From Streptomyces sp. JH34 (GTDB taxonomy: Bacteria > Actinomycetota > Actinomycetes > Streptomycetales > Streptomycetaceae), in assembly GCF_029428875.1 (NCBI RefSeq), contig NZ_JAJSOO010000001.1, forward strand, positions 1,860,001 through 1,924,000: a stretch of DNA of 64,000 nucleotides. Reading direction: 5' to 3'. Shown here one piece after another: positions 18,077 through 29,959 of this stretch. The notes under the pieces are model-generated. The model searched no databases, was not told the origin of the DNA, and saw only the letters and a list, made by a program, of their open reading frames with translations. How positions within the stretch are numbered: the first letter of the stretch is position 1; the number at the start of each line of letters is the position of its first letter. The position numbers were made by a program, and so were the translations under genes.

Positions 18077-19762
18077 TCAGACCTCGACGACGACCGGAAG
18101 GATCATCGGACGCCGGCGATAGGTGTCCGACACCCACTTGCCCACAGTGCGACGGACCAGCTGCTGGAGCTGGTGCGGCTCCATGACCCCGTCCTGTGCC
18201 GACTTGTTGAGGGCCTCCTGGACCTTCGGCACGACGGCGCTGAAAGCGGAGTCGTCGATCCCGGAACCACGGGCCTGGATGTGCGGCCCGCCCACGATCT
18301 TTCCGGACGAGCTGTCCACCACGATGAAGACCGAGATGATCCCCTCGTCGCCCAGGATGCGGCGGTCCTTGAGGGAGGTCTCGGTGACGTCGCCGACCGA
18401 GAGGCCGTCGACGTACACATAGCCGGCCTGGACCTTGCCGACGATCTTCGCCTTGCCGTCGATGAGGTCGACGACCACGCCGTCCTCCGCGATGACGATG
18501 TGGTCCTTCGGCACCCCGGTCAGCGCACCGAGTTCGGCGTTGGCCCGGAGGTGGCGCCATTCACCGTGGACCGGCATCAGGTTCTTCGGCTTGCAGATGT
18601 TGTAGAAGTACAGCAGCTCGCCGGCCGAGGCGTGACCCGAGACGTGGACCTTGGCGTTGCCCTTGTGGACGACGTTGGCGCCCCACCGGGTCAGGCCGTT
18701 GATCACGCGGTAGACCGCGTTCTCGTTCCCCGGGATCAGGGACGACGCCAGGATCACCGTGTCGCCCGGGACGATACGGATCTGGTGATCCCGGTTGGCC
18801 ATACGGGAGAGTGCTGCCATCGGCTCACCCTGGGAGCCCGTGCAGACCAGCACGACCTCGTCGTCGGGCAGGTCGTCGAGGGTCTTGACGTCGACGACCA
18901 GACCGGCGGGCACCTTGAGATAGCCCAGGTCACGCGCGATACCCATGTTCCGGACCATGGAGCGTCCGACGAAGGCGACCCTGCGGCCGTACTCGTGGGC
19001 GGCGTCCAGGATTTGCTGGATCCGGTGCACGTGGCTGGCGAAGCTCGCCACGATGATGCGCTTCTGCGCGTTGGCGAACACCGTGCGCAGGACGTTGGAG
19101 ATGTCCCGCTCCGGCGGGACGAATCCGGGGACCTCCGCGTTCGTCGAGTCGGAGAGCAGGAGGTCGATGCCTTCTTCGCTCAGCCGGGCGAAGGCGTGCA
19201 GGTCGGTGAGACGGCCGTCCAGCGGGAGCTGGTCCATCTTGAAGTCACCGGTCGCGACGGCCATGCCCGCGGGAGTGCGGATGGCGACGGCGAGAGCGTC
19301 CGGGATGGAGTGGTTGACCGCGATGAACTCGCAGTCGAACACGCCGATGCGCTCGCGCTGTCCCTCGGCCACCTCGAGGGTGTAGGGACGGATCCGGTGC
19401 TCCTGGAGCTTGGCCTCGATGAGTGCGAGGGTCAGCTTGGAGCCGATCAGCGGGATGTCCGGCTTCAGGCGGAGCAGATACGGGACACCGCCGATGTGGT
19501 CCTCGTGGCCGTGCGTGAGGACGATGCCCTCGACGTCGTCCAGACGGTCCCGGATGGTGGTGAAGTCCGGCAGGATCAGGTCGATGCCAGGCTGCTCCTC
19601 CTCGGGGAAGAGCACACCGCAGTCGACGATGAGCAGGCGGCCGCCGTACTCGAAGACCGTCATGTTGCGGCCGATCTCGCCGAGGCCGCCCAGCGGGGTG
19701 ACCCGCAGGCCGCCCTTGGGGAGCTTCGGCGGGGTACCGAGTTCAGGATGCGGATGACTCAA
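18077..19762 (-). CDS. rnj: Ribonuclease J
   Basis: 561 residues starting at TTG 19762, preceded by AAGGAGA; the in-frame ATG at 19804 lies upstream of that site inside a hairpin. A metallo-beta-lactamase fold with HGHEDHIGG (H84, H86, D88, H89) binding two zinc ions is followed by the beta-CASP region with the HVSGHAS motif, then a C-terminal domain. RNase J is a 5'-3' exonuclease and endonuclease for mRNA turnover and rRNA maturation. It sits directly upstream of the rrn promoters and downstream of dapA on the same strand. The length equals what I recall for the S. coelicolor orthologue. Confidence 0.95.
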   Translation of the reverse strand: MSHPHPELGTPPKLPKGGLRVTPLGGLGEIGRNMTVFEYGGRLLIVDCGVLFPEEEQPGIDLILPDFTTIRDRLDDVEGIVLTHGHEDHIGGVPYLLRLKPDIPLIGSKLTLALIEAKLQEHRIRPYTLEVAEGQRERIGVFDCEFIAVNHSIPDALAVAIRTPAGMAVATGDFKMDQLPLDGRLTDLHAFARLSEEGIDLLLSDSTNAEVPGFVPPERDISNVLRTVFANAQKRIIVASFASHVHRIQQILDAAHEYGRRVAFVGRSMVRNMGIARDLGYLKVPAGLVVDVKTLDDLPDDEVVLVCTGSQGEPMAALSRMANRDHQIRIVPGDTVILASSLIPGNENAVYRVINGLTRWGANVVHKGNAKVHVSGHASAGELLYFYNICKPKNLMPVHGEWRHLRANAELGALTGVPKDHIVIAEDGVVVDLIDGKAKIVGKVQAGYVYVDGLSVGDVTETSLKDRRILGDEGIISVFIVVDSSSGKIVGGPHIQARGSGIDDSAFSAVVPKVQEALNKSAQDGVMEPHQLQQLVRRTVGKWVSDTYRRRPMILPVVVEV

Positions 19763-19779
19763 AAGACTCTCCTTACCAC

Positions 19780-19813
19780 GCGCGCCACGTACCGCTGAGG
19801 GCACGTGGCGCGC
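19780..19813 (-). terminator. Hairpin between dapA and rnj (dapA terminator or rnj leader)
   Basis: An 11-bp perfect stem (GCGCGCCACGT with its complement) and 12-base loop, 80 bases after the dapA stop and only about 5 bases before the rnj ribosome site. It could terminate dapA transcription or act as an RNA structure controlling rnj. Confidence 0.55.
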
Positions 19814-19892
19814 ATGTCATTCGTGCACTTGCTGTTGTCAGGTGGTGTTACCGCCGCGAGTGTCCTCGCGTATTCAGTTGTGAAGTCCGTGG

Positions 19893-20792
19893 TTAGAGCT
19901 GTACCCCACCGGCAGCCAGATCGATCTTGAGCTGGGCCGTCTCCTGTGCGGTGAGTTCCACCAGGGGGAGGCGCAGCGGGCCGGCGGGGAGGCCCTGGAG
20001 GGTGAGCGCGGCCTTGGTGGTGATCACGCCCTGGGTGCGGAACATCCCGGTGAAGACCGGAAGCAGCTTCTGGTGGATCTCCGTGGCCTTCTGCACGTCT
20101 CCACCGAGGTGCGCCTCGACGAGGGCGCGCAGCTCCGGGGTGGCGACATGGCCGACGACGGAGACGAATCCGACGGCGCCGACCGAGAGAAGCGGGAGGT
20201 TGAGCATGTCGTCGCCGGAGTACCAGGCGAGACCGGACTGGGCGATGGCCCAGCTGGAGCGGCCGAGGTCGCCCTTGGCGTCCTTGTTGGCGACGATCCG
20301 GGGGTGCTCGGCGAGGCGTACGAGCGTCTCTGTGTCGATCGGCACACCGCTGCGGCCCGGAATGTCGTACAGCATCACCGGGAGTCCGGTGGAGTCCGCG
20401 ATGGCCCCGAAGTGACGGAGGAGGCCCTCCTGAGGCGGCTTGTTGTAGTAGGGCGTGACCGCGAGGAGTCCGTGGGCGCCGCTGCGCTCGGCGGTGCGGG
20501 CCAGCTCGATGCTGTGCCGGGTGTCGTTGGTACCGACGCCCGCGACGACGTGGGCCCGGTCTCCTACGGCCTCCAGCACGGCCCTGACGAGCTGGTCTTT
20601 CTCCGCGTCGCTGGTGGTCGGGGACTCGCCCGTGGTGCCGTTGACGACCAGGCCGTCGTTGCCTGCGTCCACCAGATGGGTGGCGAGCCGCTGGGCACCG
20701 TCGAGGTCGAGTGCGCCGTCAGCCGTGAAGGGCGTGACCATAGCGGTGAGGACCCGCCCGAAGGGGGTCTGCGGAGTGGAGATCGGAGCCAT
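19893..20792 (-). CDS. dapA: 4-hydroxy-tetrahydrodipicolinate synthase
   Basis: 299 residues. A class I (Schiff-base) aldolase of the lysine/diaminopimelate pathway condensing pyruvate with aspartate semialdehyde. Visible signatures: NGTTGE (Thr pair binding pyruvate), Y142 in LYDIPGR, and the Schiff-base lysine K170 in VANKDAKGD. The start ATG 20792 gives the usual MAPIST N-terminus; upstream in-frame codons cross the thyX terminator region. The ribosome site is poor. It lies between thyX and rnj on the same strand, as in other streptomycetes, which carry more than one dapA. Confidence 0.93.
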   Translation of the reverse strand: MAPISTPQTPFGRVLTAMVTPFTADGALDLDGAQRLATHLVDAGNDGLVVNGTTGESPTTSDAEKDQLVRAVLEAVGDRAHVVAGVGTNDTRHSIELARTAERSGAHGLLAVTPYYNKPPQEGLLRHFGAIADSTGLPVMLYDIPGRSGVPIDTETLVRLAEHPRIVANKDAKGDLGRSSWAIAQSGLAWYSGDDMLNLPLLSVGAVGFVSVVGHVATPELRALVEAHLGGDVQKATEIHQKLLPVFTGMFRTQGVITTKAALTLQGLPAGPLRLPLVELTAQETAQLKIDLAAGGVQL

Positions 20793-20853
20793 GGGTAACA
20801 CGCTACTCGTTGCTCGGAGCGTCGTGCCCCCTCGGGGGGACGGGGAAGAGGAG

Positions 20854-20891
20854 CCCGGCACTGCCTGCTCGGGGGTTCAAGCAGTGCCGGG
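20854..20891 (-). terminator. thyX terminator
   Basis: CCCGGCACTGC pairs perfectly with GCAGTGCCGGG around a 16-base loop, in the 152-bp thyX-dapA gap. Confidence 0.7.
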
Positions 20892-20944
20892 TCCGTTTGA
20901 TCAGCCTAGATGAACTTCACGAAACGCCGCAATACGGACACCGC

Positions 20945-21682
20945 CTACGGGGCGACCCGTCCGTTTTTGTTGAAGGCGGCATGAGTGAGCGGCATCAGGG
21001 TCTGCCAGTGCTGTTCCATCTGCTCCCCGACCATTTCGATCTCGCGCTGCGGGAAGGACGGCACCTTGGCCAGTTCGTGCTGCGTGCGCAGGCCGAGGAA
21101 GTGCATCAGTGACCGGGCGTTGCAGGTGGCGTACATCGTGGAGAACAGGCCGACGGGGAGTACCGCGCGGGCGACCTCACGGGCGACCCCGGCGGCGAGC
21201 ATCTCCTGGTAGGCGTCGTACGCCTGGCGGTAGGAGTCCTCCATGGCACGGCTCGTGACCGCGTGCTGCTCCGGGGTGCCTTCGACGAATTCGTACTTGC
21301 CGGGGCGGCCCTGCTGGATGAGCTTGCGGGACTCCCCCGGGACGTAGAAGACCGGCTCGAGCTCCCTGTAGCGGCCCGATTCCTCGTTGTAGGACCAGCC
21401 CACGCGGTGCCGCATGAACTCGCGGAAGACGAAGATCGGGGCGCTGATGAAGAAGGTCATCGAGTTGTGCTCGAACGGGCTGCCGTGCCGGTCCCGCATC
21501 AGGTAGTTGATGAGCCCCTTCGAGCGCTCGGGGTCCTTCGTGATCTCTTCCAGGGACTGCTCGCCGGCGGTGGACACACGGGCCGCGAACAGCACGTCGG
21601 AGTCGGCCGCGGCTGATTTCACCAGGTCAACGGTGACATCGCTGCGGAAGTGGGCCTTTGTGGGCTCGGGGGTGTCGGTCAC
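20945..21682 (-). CDS. thyX: Flavin-dependent thymidylate synthase ThyX
   Basis: 245 residues from GTG 21682, with GGAAGGA upstream; an ATG at 21724 in frame lacks a ribosome site. The ThyX signature R91-H92-R93 followed by S102 (RHRVGWSYNEESGRY) is intact, with FEHNSMTFF and an Arg-rich C-terminal part. The enzyme makes dTMP from dUMP using FAD, NADPH and methylenetetrahydrofolate. It is followed by its own terminator and dapA. Confidence 0.95.
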   Translation of the reverse strand: MTDTPEPTKAHFRSDVTVDLVKSAAADSDVLFAARVSTAGEQSLEEITKDPERSKGLINYLMRDRHGSPFEHNSMTFFISAPIFVFREFMRHRVGWSYNEESGRYRELEPVFYVPGESRKLIQQGRPGKYEFVEGTPEQHAVTSRAMEDSYRQAYDAYQEMLAAGVAREVARAVLPVGLFSTMYATCNARSLMHFLGLRTQHELAKVPSFPQREIEMVGEQMEQHWQTLMPLTHAAFNKNGRVAP

Positions 21683-21856
21683 CGGCGGGGGTCCTTCCAG
21701 TTGCTTCGCTCGGGCGGCGTCCACTCTACGGGCCTCGGAGAGGGCATCCGTCAGCAGGAAATTTGGATGAGTTCGGCGATTCGGGGCACCGAACAGGCCT
21801 CTCGTACGTCTGACTCATTAGCAGCACCCGTCACAGAGTTCAAGGAGAGTTTCCTC

Positions 21857-22096
21857 ATGTTCCGCCGGCGTGAATCCGTCCCGTTCTCGTTCGTTGCCGA
21901 GGCCGACCGGTTCCGCAGTAATGTCACTCCGCCTCCCCGCCGGCGCGCCAGCCGCTCACAGCTGGCCGCTCGTTCCCTCGTAGGGCTGACGCTGGTCGCC
22001 GGCTTCGCCGGATCGCTGCTCTTCGGGTTGCCCGCACTGGACACCGAGCGGACCCCGTCCCACAGCCAGACCTCCGAGGCGTCCCAGCACCGCTGA
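21857..22096 (+). CDS. Small membrane protein
   Basis: 79 residues from ATG 21857, preceded by AAGGAGAG at an ideal distance. An Arg-rich N-terminal cytoplasmic half is followed by one hydrophobic helix (~41-63) and a short Ser/Thr-rich outer tail. It is divergent from thyX. No family recognised, although the strong ribosome site and codon bias support a real gene. Confidence 0.7.
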   Translation: MFRRRESVPFSFVAEADRFRSNVTPPPRRRASRSQLAARSLVGLTLVAGFAGSLLFGLPALDTERTPSHSQTSEASQHR

Positions 22097-22189
22097 CCCG
22101 TACGGGCCCCCTGGGGTGGTCGGCCGGGGGGCTGCTCGGTAGCCTCACCGGGCACAGCAATCGAGCGTGCTTGTGAGTGAGGATCAGTC

Positions 22190-22741
22190 GTGCCCCTGCC
22201 CTTCCTGACGGCCGACCGCGCATTCGACGCGGACGCGGAGGACATCGCGCTGCCGTTCGACGACCACGACAGCTGGCGACGGCCCTACCGCCCCGGCCCC
22301 TGGCGGGTCGCGGCGGCAGCCGGCGTGCTGCTGCTGGCGTCCTTCGTGCTGCTCGCCGCGATGATCATCACGTTCGCCGGATCCCTGTCCGGCGCCACCG
22401 CGTGTTTCGTCCTCGCCGCCTTGATGATCACCGGTGCGCTGCGTCTCCTGCGGGTCGGCGCGTGGGTGAGCCTGCACGGCGTGCGCCGGGTCGGCTTCTT
22501 CCGTACGACCACGGTGCCGTGGGCGAACGCGGCGGCGGTCCGCACCGTCCAGCAACCGGTGAAGTGGCTCGGCTTCCCACGCACCGTCCAGGGACAGGCC
22601 CTGGTCGTGGTGCGGAGGAGCGGTGAACCGCTGCCCCCGCTGGTCACCGATCACAACGCGGACTTCCTGGCCCGGGCCGAGGCGTTCGAACGCGCCACGG
22701 ACTCCATCGAGGCCTGGGGCGACGAATACCGCACCGCCTGA
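22190..22741 (+). CDS. Membrane protein with bacterial PH-like domain
   Basis: 183 residues from GTG 22190, with GAGG upstream. Two transmembrane helices (~39-62 and ~68-86) are followed by a beta-rich domain reading WVSLHGVRRVGFFRTTTVPW, the usual opening of bacterial PH-like domains in two-helix Streptomyces membrane proteins. Function unknown. It is convergent with the TPR-like gene downstream. Confidence 0.75.
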   Translation: MPLPFLTADRAFDADAEDIALPFDDHDSWRRPYRPGPWRVAAAAGVLLLASFVLLAAMIITFAGSLSGATACFVLAALMITGALRLLRVGAWVSLHGVRRVGFFRTTTVPWANAAAVRTVQQPVKWLGFPRTVQGQALVVVRRSGEPLPPLVTDHNADFLARAEAFERATDSIEAWGDEYRTA

Positions 22742-22781
22742 CACGGGCCCGGGCCCCGCAGGGCCGCGAGGTCACCGACGA

Positions 22782-22813
22782 GCCGGTACGGCGCCACTCA
22801 GGCGCGTACCGGC
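22782..22813. terminator. Bidirectional terminator overlapping a coding end
   Basis: GCCGGTACG-GCGCC pairs with GGCG-CGTACCGGC around a 5-base loop. It lies between two convergent genes and covers the stop and last codons of the minus-strand gene. Confidence 0.65.
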
Positions 22814-23250
22814 TTGTTCATGTGCAGGGCGATGGCACGCTGCATCGCCTTGCGGGCGCGCGGGGTGTCCCTCGCGTCCTGGTAGGCGACCGCGAGCCGG
22901 AACCAGCAGCGCCAGTCGTCCGGGCTGTCCTCGGTCTCCTCGCGACGCCGGGCGAACACGGCGTCGGCGGAGTCGCGGTCGATACGCCCCGAAGGGGTGC
23001 GCACCAGCTCGTCGACAGGGAGGCCCCCTTCGGCGTCCAGTTCGGCTGCGAGGGCATTGGCCCTGCGCACGAACTGGGTGTTCTTCCAGAGGAACCAGAG
23101 GCCGATCACCGGCAGGATAAGCACCGCCACACCGAAGGTGACCGTGAGCAGCGTGCCGTGCCGGATGAGCAGGACGCCACGGCTGCCGGCCAGGACGAAG
23201 TAGAAGACCAGGACGGCGGCGGTGACGAAGTAGGTGAGCTTTGCGCGCAT
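22798..23250 (-). CDS. Two-helix membrane protein with TPR-like tail
   Basis: 150 residues. Two transmembrane helices (~5-25 and ~35-56) precede a cytoplasmic helical region whose end, WRCWFRLAVAYQDARDTPRARKAMQ, fits a tetratricopeptide unit. The stop is 15 bases from the dapB-proximal spacer on one side and lies within a terminator hairpin on the other. It begins 15 bp after the dapB stop on the same strand, so it is probably co-transcribed with dapB. Function unknown. Confidence 0.75.
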   Translation of the reverse strand: MRAKLTYFVTAAVLVFYFVLAGSRGVLLIRHGTLLTVTFGVAVLILPVIGLWFLWKNTQFVRRANALAAELDAEGGLPVDELVRTPSGRIDRDSADAVFARRREETEDSPDDWRCWFRLAVAYQDARDTPRARKAMQRAIALHMNKPVRA

Positions 23251-23265
23251 CGGGGTGGGGCCCAG

Positions 23266-25417
<2,152 letters not shown>

Positions 25418-25421
<4 letters not shown>

Positions 25422-27631
25422 TTGTCGGTGTCGTCCTTCGTCTCGTCCTCTTCGCCCTCGATCACGGGGATGAGGGAGAGCTTGCCGCGGGAGTCGATCT
25501 CCGCGATCTCCACCTGGACCTTGGCGCCGACGCCGAGCACGTCCTCGACGTTCTCCACGCGCTTGCCACCGGCGAGCTTGCGGATCTGCGAGATGTGCAG
25601 CAGACCGTCCTTGCCGGGCATCAGGGAGACGAAGGCACCGAAGGTCGTGGTCTTGACGACCGTACCCAGGTAGCGCTCGCCGACCTCCGGCATGGTCGGG
25701 TTGGCGATGGCGTTGATCGTGGCGCGGGCGGCCTCGGCCTGCGAGCCCTGCTGGGCACCGATGTAGATGGTGCCGTCGTCCTCGATCGTGATGTCGGCGC
25801 CGGTGTCCTCCTGGATCTGGTTGATCATCTTGCCCTTGGGGCCGATGACCTCACCGATCTTGTCCACCGGGATCTTGACGGTGATGATCCGCGGGGCGTT
25901 CGGGGACATCTCGTCCGGGACGTCGATGGCCTCGTTCATGACGTCCAGGATGTGCAGACGCGCGTCACGGGCCTGCTTCAGCGCGGCGGCCAGGACCGAG
26001 GCGGGGATGCCGTCGAGCTTGGTGTCGAGCTGGAGCGCGGTCACGAACTGCTTGGTGCCGGCGACCTTGAAGTCCATGTCACCGAAGGCGTCCTCCGCAC
26101 CGAGGATGTCGGTGAGGGCGACGTAGTGGGTCTTGCCGTCGATCTCCTCGGAGATCAGGCCCATGGCGATACCGGCGACGGCTGCCTTGAGGGGCACACC
26201 GGCGTTCAGCAGCGACATCGTGGAGGCGCAGACCGAGCCCATGGACGTCGAGCCGTTGGAGCCCAGCGCCTCGGAGACCTGGCGGATCGCGTAGGGGAAG
26301 TCCTCGCGCGACGGCAGCACCGGCACGATGGCGCGCTCGGCGAGTGCGCCGTGGCCGATCTCGCGGCGCTTGGGCGAGCCCACGCGGCCGGTCTCACCGA
26401 CGGAGTACGGCGGGAAGTTGTAGTTGTGCATGTAGCGCTTGCGGGTCACCGGGGAGAGGGTGTCCAGCTGCTGCTCCATGCGGAGCATGTTGAGGGTGGT
26501 GACGCCCAGGATCTGGGTCTCGCCACGCTCGAACAGCGCCGAGCCGTGCACGCGCGGGATGGCCTCGACCTCGGCGGCGAGCGTACGGATGTCCGTGACG
26601 CCGCGGCCGTCGATGCGGACCTTGTCCTTGATGACGCGCTCGCGGACCAGCTTCTTGGTCAGCGCGCGGTAGGCACCGGAGATCTCCTTCTCGCGGCCCT
26701 CGAAGGCCGGGAGGAGCTTCTCGCCCGCGATCTCCTTGATGCGGTCCAGCTCCGCCTCGCGCTCCTGCTTGCCGGCGATGGTGAGCGCCTTGGCGAGCTC
26801 GGTGCTGACGGCCTTGCTGAGCGCTGCCAGGACGTCGTCCTGGTAGTCGAGGAAGACCGGGAACTCGCCGGTGGGCTTGGCGGCCTTGGAGGCGAGGTCG
26901 GACTGGGCCTTGCAGAGCGCCTTGATGAAGGGCTTCGCGGCTTCCAGACCGGCGGCGACGACCTCTTCGGTCGGGGCCTCGGCGCCGTCCTTGACGAGCT
27001 GGATGGTCTTCTCGGTGGCCTCGGCCTCGACCATCATGATCGCGACGTCGCCGTCCTCGAGGACGCGACCGGCGACGACCATGTCGAAGACGGCGTCCTC
27101 GAGCTCGGTGTGCGTCGGGAACGCGACCCACTGGCCCTTGATCAGGGCGACGCGGGTGGCGCCGATCGGGCCGGAGAAGGGCAGGCCCGCCAGGATCGTG
27201 GAGGCGGAGGCGGCGTTGATCGCGACCACGTCGTACAGGTGGTCGGGGTTGAGCGCCATGATCGTCTCGACGATCTGGATCTCGTTGCGCAGGCCCTTCT
27301 TGAAGGAGGGGCGCAGCGGGCGGTCGATCAGGCGGCAGGTGAGGATCGCGTCCTCGGAGGGCCGGCCCTCACGACGGAAGAAGGAGCCGGGGATCTTGCC
27401 GGCCGCGTACTGCCGCTCCTCGACGTCCACCGTGAGGGGGAAGAAGTCGAGCTGGTCCTTGGGCCGCTTGGAAGCGGTGGTGGCCGACAGCACCATGGTG
27501 TCGTCGTCCAGGTACGCGACGGCGGAGCCGGCGGCCTGCTTGGCCAGGCGGCCCGTCTCGAAGCGGATGGTGCGGGTGCCGAAAGTACCGTTGTCGATCA
27601 CGGCTTCGGCGTAGTGGGTCTCGTTCTCCAC
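25418..27631 (-). CDS. pnp: Polynucleotide phosphorylase / guanosine pentaphosphate synthetase I
   Basis: 737 residues. Two RNase PH domains, a KH domain ([11 protein letters not shown]) and an S1 domain ([18 protein letters not shown]). Catalytic-core segments such as [15 protein letters not shown] and [10 protein letters not shown] are intact. It degrades RNA 3' to 5' and polymerises tails; the Streptomyces enzyme is known as GpsI. I chose GTG 27631 because GGAG precedes it by nine bases; ATG 27646 in frame lacks a good site. It follows rpsO on the same strand through a highly structured leader and overlaps pepR by four bases. Confidence 0.95.
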
Positions 27632-27691
27632 TAGTGATTTCTCCATACTCGTCGTCTTTCGTCCTGCCGCCCGTGTGGCGGAGGACGGTGC

Positions 27692-27794
27692 GGAGAGGCG
27701 CGCCGTGTGTGCGGGCCGGTCTTCGATCGAAGCTCCCGGGCGTTTCCCCGGGGGCCACTACCGAGGACCGGCGGCGGCCGAGGCGCGCCTCTCC
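27692..27794 (-). promoter_or_regulatory. Structured pnp leader (probable processing/autoregulatory RNA)
   Basis: A 13-bp perfect stem joins 27692-27704 to 27782-27794. Inside it a second 7-bp stem (27715-27721 with 27766-27772) encloses the CCCGGG/CCCGGG hairpin (27735-27752) and the palindrome CTTCGATCGAAG. In S. coelicolor the rpsO-pnp spacer is known to carry a processed stem-loop and a pnp promoter, so an RNase III site is a reasonable inference. Confidence 0.65.
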
Positions 27795-27854
27795 TCGTTC
27801 TGTTGTCGTACGTCCAGGTTACTGAGACTGACCCCGGTCACGCACGTACAGCAA

Positions 27855-27889
27855 AGGGAGCGGCCCCCTGGAATCGGGTGCCGCTCCCT
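27855..27889 (-). terminator. rpsO terminator (partial read-through likely)
   Basis: AGGGAGCGGC pairs with GCCGCTCCCT around a 15-base loop, 12 bases after the rpsO stop, with a short T-run on the minus strand. Confidence 0.65.
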
Positions 27890-27901
27890 CTCACAGCGTC
27901 C

Positions 27902-28192
27902 TTACTTGGCGCCGCCGGCCGCACCGCGGCGGATGCCGAGGCGGTCGACGAGCGCACGGAAGCGCTGGATGTCCTTCTTGGCGAGGTACTGAAGGAGGCG
28001 GCGACGCTGGCCGACCAGGATCAGCAGACCACGACGGGAGTGGTGGTCGTGCTTGTGCGTCTTGAGGTGCTCCGTCAGGTCCGAGATCCGGCGGGAGAGC
28101 ATGGCGACCTGGACCTCGGGGGATCCGGTGTCACCCTCCTTCTGGGCGAACTCGGACATGATCTGCTTCTTCGTAGCGGCGTCGAGCGGCAC
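27902..28192 (-). CDS. rpsO: 30S ribosomal protein S15
   Basis: 96 residues from GTG 28192, preceded by GAGGAG at five bases. The S15 signature [28 protein letters not shown] and the RRRLLQYL helix are intact. It has a short Ala/Gly-rich C-terminal extension typical of Streptomyces. S15 binds 16S rRNA in the platform. The 190-bp upstream spacer to eccD must carry its promoter. Confidence 0.96.
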   Translation of the reverse strand: MPLDAATKKQIMSEFAQKEGDTGSPEVQVAMLSRRISDLTEHLKTHKHDHHSRRGLLILVGQRRRLLQYLAKKDIQRFRALVDRLGIRRGAAGGAK

Positions 28193-28381
28193 GCGTACTC
28201 CTCTTGATGTTCGATGCGCCCACGAGTGCCCCTGGTCTTGATCTCAGGGGAGCTTCCGTGACTCGGAGGCGAAGGTCCGATGAGCGCAGCCCTCAGGATG
28301 ATTCCCGGAGGCGCGTACACAAACGGCCGTCACCCAGCGTACCAGCCGCCGCGGACCCGTCCGTCCGTCGTGCCGCACGGG

Positions 28382-29890
28382 TCAGCTGGTGAGCGCCCGG
28401 ATCGAGTGGTAGACGTCGAAGACCGCCAGGCACAGCGGCAGCAGGGTCAGCAGGACGAAGGCCTCGGCGATCTCCAGGAAACGGCCCCAGAACGGGGTGA
28501 CGCCCTTGCGCGGGACGATCAGCCCTATGGCGGTGATCAGCGCGGCGACCCCGGCGACCGCGGCGGTGAGCCAGATCGTACGGATGTCGAGGCCCCCGCT
28601 GTCCCCCTTGAGCGCCCCGCGGATCAGGTCGGCCGGCGGGTTGAGCGACAGCCCGAGGCCGAGGAGTACCAGGGCGGTGAGGCCCGCGCCCAGGGCGCAG
28701 CCGACCTGGGCGGTGTAGCGGAACAGGTGGGCGCGCATCAGCATCGCGACGCCGGTGGCGAGTGCGAGGAGCTGGCCCCAGACGCTGTCCGAGAAGCCGA
28801 GCACCGCCGCGGCTCCCACGGCCACCAGCGCGCAGCCTCCGGCGAGGCCGAGAAGCAGTTCGTGCCCTCGACGCGCCTGGGCGGCGATGCGGTCGGCGTC
28901 GACCGGGCCCTGCGGCGCCGGATCGGACGTCCCGTAGTCACCGACGGTGGTGCGGGGCGGCTCGAAGCCGATCGGAAGGCGCGCGAAGCGGGTGGAGAGC
29001 CCGGGCAGGAAGGCGAGGAGGCCGACGGAGAGGGGGGCGCACACGGCTGCGGTCTCGGCCGGCTCCATGCCGGTCATGATCGCGACGAAGGTCACCAGCA
29101 CGCCGATGGCGGAGGCGAACACGAACGCGACGAAGGTGCCGTCGCCCTCGGGGGCGGCGATCATGAGGATCACGGACGCCACCAGCACGGCGGCGCAGGC
29201 GAGCAGGAACTGCAGCCTGCCGATGCCCTGTCCCTCGCTGAGCGGAAGGAGCCCTGCACCGGCTACCGCGGCGTTGGTGAGTACGCCGATCCCCAGCGCG
29301 ATGGAGGAACCGCGATCCGCGTAGACGCGCGCGCGTACGCAGGCGAGCGCGAGAAGGAGTACGGCGGTGACGGCGGCCAGGATGCCCGGGAGGCCGTGCA
29401 TGTCGTGCCGGATGTCGGAGGTCCAGAGCACGAAGCCGAGGAGGACCAGCAGGACGGAACCGCCGAAGAGCCCGGCCGAGCGCATGAGGCTGTCGCCCCA
29501 GAGGGTGCGGTCCTTGGCGACCGCGGTGGCGACCGCGTCGGAGACGTCGTCGAAGACCGCCGGGGGCAGCGACTCGGAGAAGGGCCGCAGGGACAGGAGT
29601 TCCCCGTCGAGGATGCGCTGGCCGGCCAGCGTGCGCCCGCTGTCGAGGACGGTTCCGTCGCGGCGCACCAGGTGGTAGCCGACCGGGGCGCCCTGGGCGG
29701 GGCTCTGGCCCGACAGCCGGAGGATCTCCGGGTAGAGGTCGGCGACGGGGATGTCCTCGGGCAGCGCCACGTCGACACGGCTGTCGGGCGCGACGACCGT
29801 GACCCGGCAGAAGCCGGTTCCGTTGGCGGCCGGCGCTCCGGGACCCGGCCGGCCGGGTCCGGTGGCCGCGGTCTGGGCCGTCATAGTCAC
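28382..29890 (-). CDS. eccD: Type VII secretion integral membrane protein EccD
   Basis: About 502 residues: an N-terminal ubiquitin-like domain (~25-105; FCRVTVVAPDSRVDVALP and YHLVRRDGTVLD) followed by about eleven hydrophobic helices, the EccD/YukD fusion form. In ESX systems EccD builds the cytoplasmic-membrane pore wall around EccB, EccC and EccE. GTG 29890 is preferred because GGGGGAG lies six bases upstream; ATG 29884 is next. It is divergent from eccC and upstream of rpsO on the same strand. Confidence 0.92.
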   Translation of the reverse strand: MTMTAQTAATGPGRPGPGAPAANGTGFCRVTVVAPDSRVDVALPEDIPVADLYPEILRLSGQSPAQGAPVGYHLVRRDGTVLDSGRTLAGQRILDGELLSLRPFSESLPPAVFDDVSDAVATAVAKDRTLWGDSLMRSAGLFGGSVLLVLLGFVLWTSDIRHDMHGLPGILAAVTAVLLLALACVRARVYADRGSSIALGIGVLTNAAVAGAGLLPLSEGQGIGRLQFLLACAAVLVASVILMIAAPEGDGTFVAFVFASAIGVLVTFVAIMTGMEPAETAAVCAPLSVGLLAFLPGLSTRFARLPIGFEPPRTTVGDYGTSDPAPQGPVDADRIAAQARRGHELLLGLAGGCALVAVGAAAVLGFSDSVWGQLLALATGVAMLMRAHLFRYTAQVGCALGAGLTALVLLGLGLSLNPPADLIRGALKGDSGGLDIRTIWLTAAVAGVAALITAIGLIVPRKGVTPFWGRFLEIAEAFVLLTLLPLCLAVFDVYHSIRALTS

Positions 29891-29959
29891 GTGCTGCTCC
29901 CCCTCATGATGCTTCTCGGCCTCCTGTGAAACGCACCCTGGATCGAGGGCTCCACCTGC

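Noticed and set aside
25595-27634. 679-codon open frame opposite pnp
   Set aside because: Antisense shadow of a well-supported gene with no start signal or family resemblance.
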